NCBI GenBank assembly: GCA_964650975.1
Contig: CAZYWA010000469.1
Coordinates: 1-6,354, forward strand
Reading direction: 5' to 3'
DNA length: 6,354 nucleotides
Source: CAZYWA01 sp964650975 [NCBI: uncultured bacterium]
GTDB taxonomy: Bacteria; JADJOY01
Under the pieces are notes generated by a model. That model was not told where the DNA came from. It saw only the letters and a program-made list of their open reading frames with translations, and ran no database searches. The translations under genes were made by a program, and so were the position numbers. Shown piece by piece: positions 4,796-6,354 of the stretch (its first letter is position 1; each line of letters starts with the position of its first letter).

Positions 4796-5437
4796 TCACG
4801 GCTGGGACGGGATGGACGTTTCCGTGGTGTACGTGATGTGGTTCACGGTCGGCTGGGGAGTTCCCGGTGTCGTGTAGATCGTCACCTTCTTGCCGATGCC
4901 CATGCCGCCCGGGAGCTCCGTGTCGTTGGTGATCGCGTAGTGAATCGTCTCACCGTTCGGCTGGAGGATCGCGATCGTCTTGCCGGCTTCGTAGGAGGAG
5001 ACGGTCCCGTAAATGTTGGTGGTCTTGGTCGTCGTCACGTTGCCCTGGGTGTCGAGCGCGCGGGTCTCCGCCGTCTGGCGGGTACGTCCCTGCTCATCGG
5101 TGTCGGTGGTCACGACGCGCGTGACGGCCTGGGAGTTGGCAGGGTCGGTGTAGACCGTGATCGTCCTGCCGACCGCGACGTTCGCCGGGATCTCGACGCT
5201 GGGCGCCAGCGTGTAGGACGAGGTCTTGGTGCCGTCGTTCAGGACGATCGTCCGTCCCTCGTATCTCACCACCGAACCCCGAACCGTGGTCGTGTTGGTG
5301 GTCGTCGTGCTGCGCGTGGAGCCGTCTTCGGACTGGCCCGTGGTCTGTCGCTGCTCGGTCGTGGTGGAAGTCTGTGCGAATGCGAAAGCGGGGATTCCCG
5401 CAATCACCCCGGAGAGGAAAACCGATCGGATCATCAT
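4796..5437 (-). CDS. Secreted Thr-rich protein with two tandem copies of a beta-type domain
   Basis: A 213-residue exported protein of unknown function. Residues 1-21 form a clear signal peptide, with cleavage expected after AFAFA before Gln22. The mature part is two copies of one unit of roughly 88 residues. Each copy begins with a charged stretch (QRQTTGQ at 30-36; RQTAETR at 120-126), passes into a Thr-rich run (43-52; 134-140) and then a domain starting GSVVRYEGRTIVL (54-66) or GTVSSYEAGKTIAIL (144-158). A second conserved block follows, VAVGRTITVYTDP (87-99) or MGIGKKVTIYTTP (179-191). Alternating hydrophobics suggest beta strands, and no cysteine is present. It is probably periplasmic or surface-located. 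AAAGGGA lies 8 bases upstream of ATG 5437; a second ATG follows at once. It is divergent from the GlsB-like gene and convergent with the hydrolase gene. Confidence 0.87.
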   Translation of the reverse strand: MMIRSVFLSGVIAGIPAFAFAQTSTTTEQRQTTGQSEDGSTRSTTTTNTTTVRGSVVRYEGRTIVLNDGTKTSSYTLAPSVEIPANVAVGRTITVYTDPANSQAVTRVVTTDTDEQGRTRQTAETRALDTQGNVTTTKTTNIYGTVSSYEAGKTIAILQPNGETIHYAITNDTELPGGMGIGKKVTIYTTPGTPQPTVNHITYTTETSIPSQP

Positions 5438-5481
5438 GCAAACCGTCCCTTTGGATGGCGGCCGAATCGGAAGATCCGATC
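5424..5481. repeat. 9-bp inverted repeat spanning the start of the Thr-rich protein gene
   Basis: GATCGGATC (5424-5432) and its exact reverse complement GATCCGATC (5473-5481) flank the start codon and ribosome site of the minus-strand gene, 40 bases apart. The outer copy is also part of a smaller inverted repeat ATCGGA-AGA-TCCGAT (5466-5480). It could be an operator pair or a leader structure. Confidence 0.3.
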
Positions 5482-5561
5482 ACGGCGCCACGCCGAAAGA
5501 GAGAGCAATGCGTATGCCGCGAACTGCCGGGCCGAGGGCACGCTGGCACCTCGCTTGCTCT

Positions 5562-5576
5562 CCTCGACGGTCGAGG
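5562..5576 (+). promoter_or_regulatory. Hairpin covering the ribosome site of the GlsB-like gene
   Basis: CCTCGA-CGG-TCGAGG is a perfect 6-bp stem with a 3-base loop. Its right arm contains GAGG, the ribosome-binding site located 7 bases before ATG 5584. If it forms in the mRNA it would hide the site and lower or condition translation. The rest of the 5438-5583 spacer shows no gene and no clear promoter boxes. Confidence 0.35.
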
Positions 5577-5583
5577 TGCTCAC

Positions 5584-5859
5584 ATGACCATCACGCTTCC
5601 AGGGCTCATCCTGCTCATCATCATCGCCGCCATCTGCGGAGCGCTCGGCAGAGCCATCGCCGGTGAAGTCCGTGGCGGGCTCATCGTTTCCATCGTGCTC
5701 GGATTCATCGGGGCGCTGCTGGGACCGTGGATCGCCCACCAGCTCAAGCTACCGGAGCCGCTGCTGGTCCACATCAGCGGCCAGTCCTTCCCCGTCCTGT
5801 GGTCGATCATCGGCGCCGCGCTCTTCGTCGCGCTCATCCACCTCGTGTCCAGACGGTGA
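5584..5859 (+). CDS. GlsB/YeaQ/YmgE family (transglycosylase-associated) membrane protein
   Basis: A 91-residue inner-membrane protein with three hydrophobic helices (about 5-23, 31-50 and 68-88). The glycine-rich pattern CGALGRAIAG, then GGLIVSIVLGFIGALLGPWIA, then a short hydrophilic loop and a last helix ending in SRR is typical of Pfam Transgly_assoc. Despite the family name no catalytic activity is established; members are commonly induced by stress and are thought to act in the envelope. Length is close to the usual 82-90. GAGG lies 7 bases before ATG 5584, inside a small hairpin. The gene is divergent from the Thr-rich protein gene and convergent with the OmpA-family gene. Confidence 0.92.
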   Translation: MTITLPGLILLIIIAAICGALGRAIAGEVRGGLIVSIVLGFIGALLGPWIAHQLKLPEPLLVHISGQSFPVLWSIIGAALFVALIHLVSRR

Positions 5860-5905
5860 AAGCTTCGCCTGGAACCCGCCAAGGCAAGGATCGGTCGAAG
5901 CGCAA

Positions 5906-5945
5906 AACGGCGACGCCCGGGGAGTTGCCCACGGGCGTCGCCGTT
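5906..5945. terminator. Bidirectional intrinsic terminator between convergent genes
   Basis: AACGGCGACGCCCG (5906-5919) and CGGGCGTCGCCGTT (5932-5945) form a perfect 14-bp stem with a 12-base loop in which GGG and CCC can pair further. On the minus strand the hairpin ends in TTTT (5907-5904), so it fits best as the terminator of the OmpA-family gene, whose stop is 12 bases before it. On the plus strand it also ends the GlsB-like transcript, with a poorer T-run (TTCT). Confidence 0.85.
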
Positions 5946-5957
5946 CTCGGCTCGGGA

Positions 5958-6354
5958 TCAGCGGCCGGTGTCGGCCGCCGTCTGGTTCGGGTTGAGCAGC
6001 ACCACCTCGACCCGGCGATTCTGCTGTCGCCCGGCGCTCGAGTCGTTCGATGCGACCGGAGAATCCGAGCCGTAACCGACGGCCACCACGCGATCCGGTG
6101 CCACGCCGTCTCCGATGAAGAGCGTGCGCACGGCGTCGGCGCGGGAGCGCGACAAGGTCATGTTCGAACCGACACCACCGGTGCTGTCGGTGTAGCCTTC
6201 GACCCGGACGTGGCGGTCGCGGTACTCGTTCAGGAAGCCGCCGAGGCGGTCGAGGCGCTGCCGCGCGCCGGACTTGATGTCCGACCGGCCCACGTCGAAG
6301 AGTACGTCGTCGTTGAACGTGAAGAGCAGCCCACGATCCGTCTGCTTGGCGTCG
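5958..6354 (-). CDS. OmpA-family protein, C-terminal peptidoglycan-binding domain (N-terminus beyond window)
   Basis: The last 131 residues of a protein whose frame stays open to the right edge. The visible part starts DAKQTDRGLLFTF and DDVLFDVG, the standard entry into an OmpA_C domain, so the true start lies outside the window; GTG 6293 is internal to the domain. Numbering visible residues from 1, Asp56 in EGYTDSTG and Arg71 in LSRSRADAV are at the positions that bind diaminopimelate in characterised OmpA domains. VGYGSDSPVASN (92-103) and GRQQNRRVEV (108-117) complete the domain. It should tether an outer-membrane or periplasmic partner to peptidoglycan. The entry sequence resembles OmpA proteins that carry an N-terminal DUF4398-like helical region rather than a beta-barrel, but this cannot be seen here. 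A strong terminator follows the gene. Confidence 0.93.
   Translation of the reverse strand, partial: DAKQTDRGLLFTFNDDVLFDVGRSDIKSGARQRLDRLGGFLNEYRDRHVRVEGYTDSTGGVGSNMTLSRSRADAVRTLFIGDGVAPDRVVAVGYGSDSPVASNDSSAGRQQNRRVEVVLLNPNQTAADTGR

Overview
The window is a GC-rich bacterial chromosomal segment with strong G/C preference at third codon positions and use of GTG or TTG starts. A secreted hydrolase, an OmpA-type envelope protein, a B12-dependent radical SAM enzyme and many small membrane-anchored proteins together fit a Gram-negative soil or sediment bacterium. A myxobacterial or related deltaproteobacterial lineage is my best guess, but this is inference and no rRNA or other marker gene is present. 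There are no mobile elements, CRISPR arrays, tRNA or rRNA genes.

Layout: (1) Positions 1-825, minus strand, hold the first 275 codons of a cobalamin-binding radical SAM protein that runs off the left edge. (2) Positions 826-1102 are a palindrome-rich spacer. (3) Positions 1103-1801, minus strand, encode an iron-type superoxide dismutase with an optional N-terminal extension. (4) Positions 1802-2130 separate divergent transcription units and hold a long three-segment stem-loop (1944-1999). (5) Positions 2131-3544, plus strand, are a tight run of five small membrane-protein genes: a holin-superfamily/YqjE-like protein, two short tail-anchored proteins (the second DUF883-like), an unrecognised membrane protein and a YtxH-like protein. 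Two of the junctions are 4-base stop/start overlaps. (6) Positions 3615-4586, plus strand, encode an exported alpha/beta hydrolase. (7) Positions 4587-4795 are a hairpin-rich spacer between convergent genes. (8) Positions 4796-5437, minus strand, encode a secreted Thr-rich protein made of two copies of one domain. (9) Positions 5584-5859, plus strand, encode a three-helix GlsB/YeaQ/YmgE-type protein. (10) A strong hairpin terminator (5906-5945) lies before the C-terminal peptidoglycan-binding domain of an OmpA-family protein (5958-6354, minus), whose N-terminus is beyond the right edge.

Most of the genes act at or outside the inner membrane, and several families (SOD, GlsB/YeaQ/YmgE, DUF883/YqjE, YtxH) are recurrent members of stress-associated sets in other bacteria. 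A shared envelope or oxidative stress role is a reasonable inference but is not shown by the sequence. I see no clearly new defence or mobile system. The best leads are the 1944-1999 RNA-like structure, the five-gene micro-operon and the tandem-domain secreted protein.
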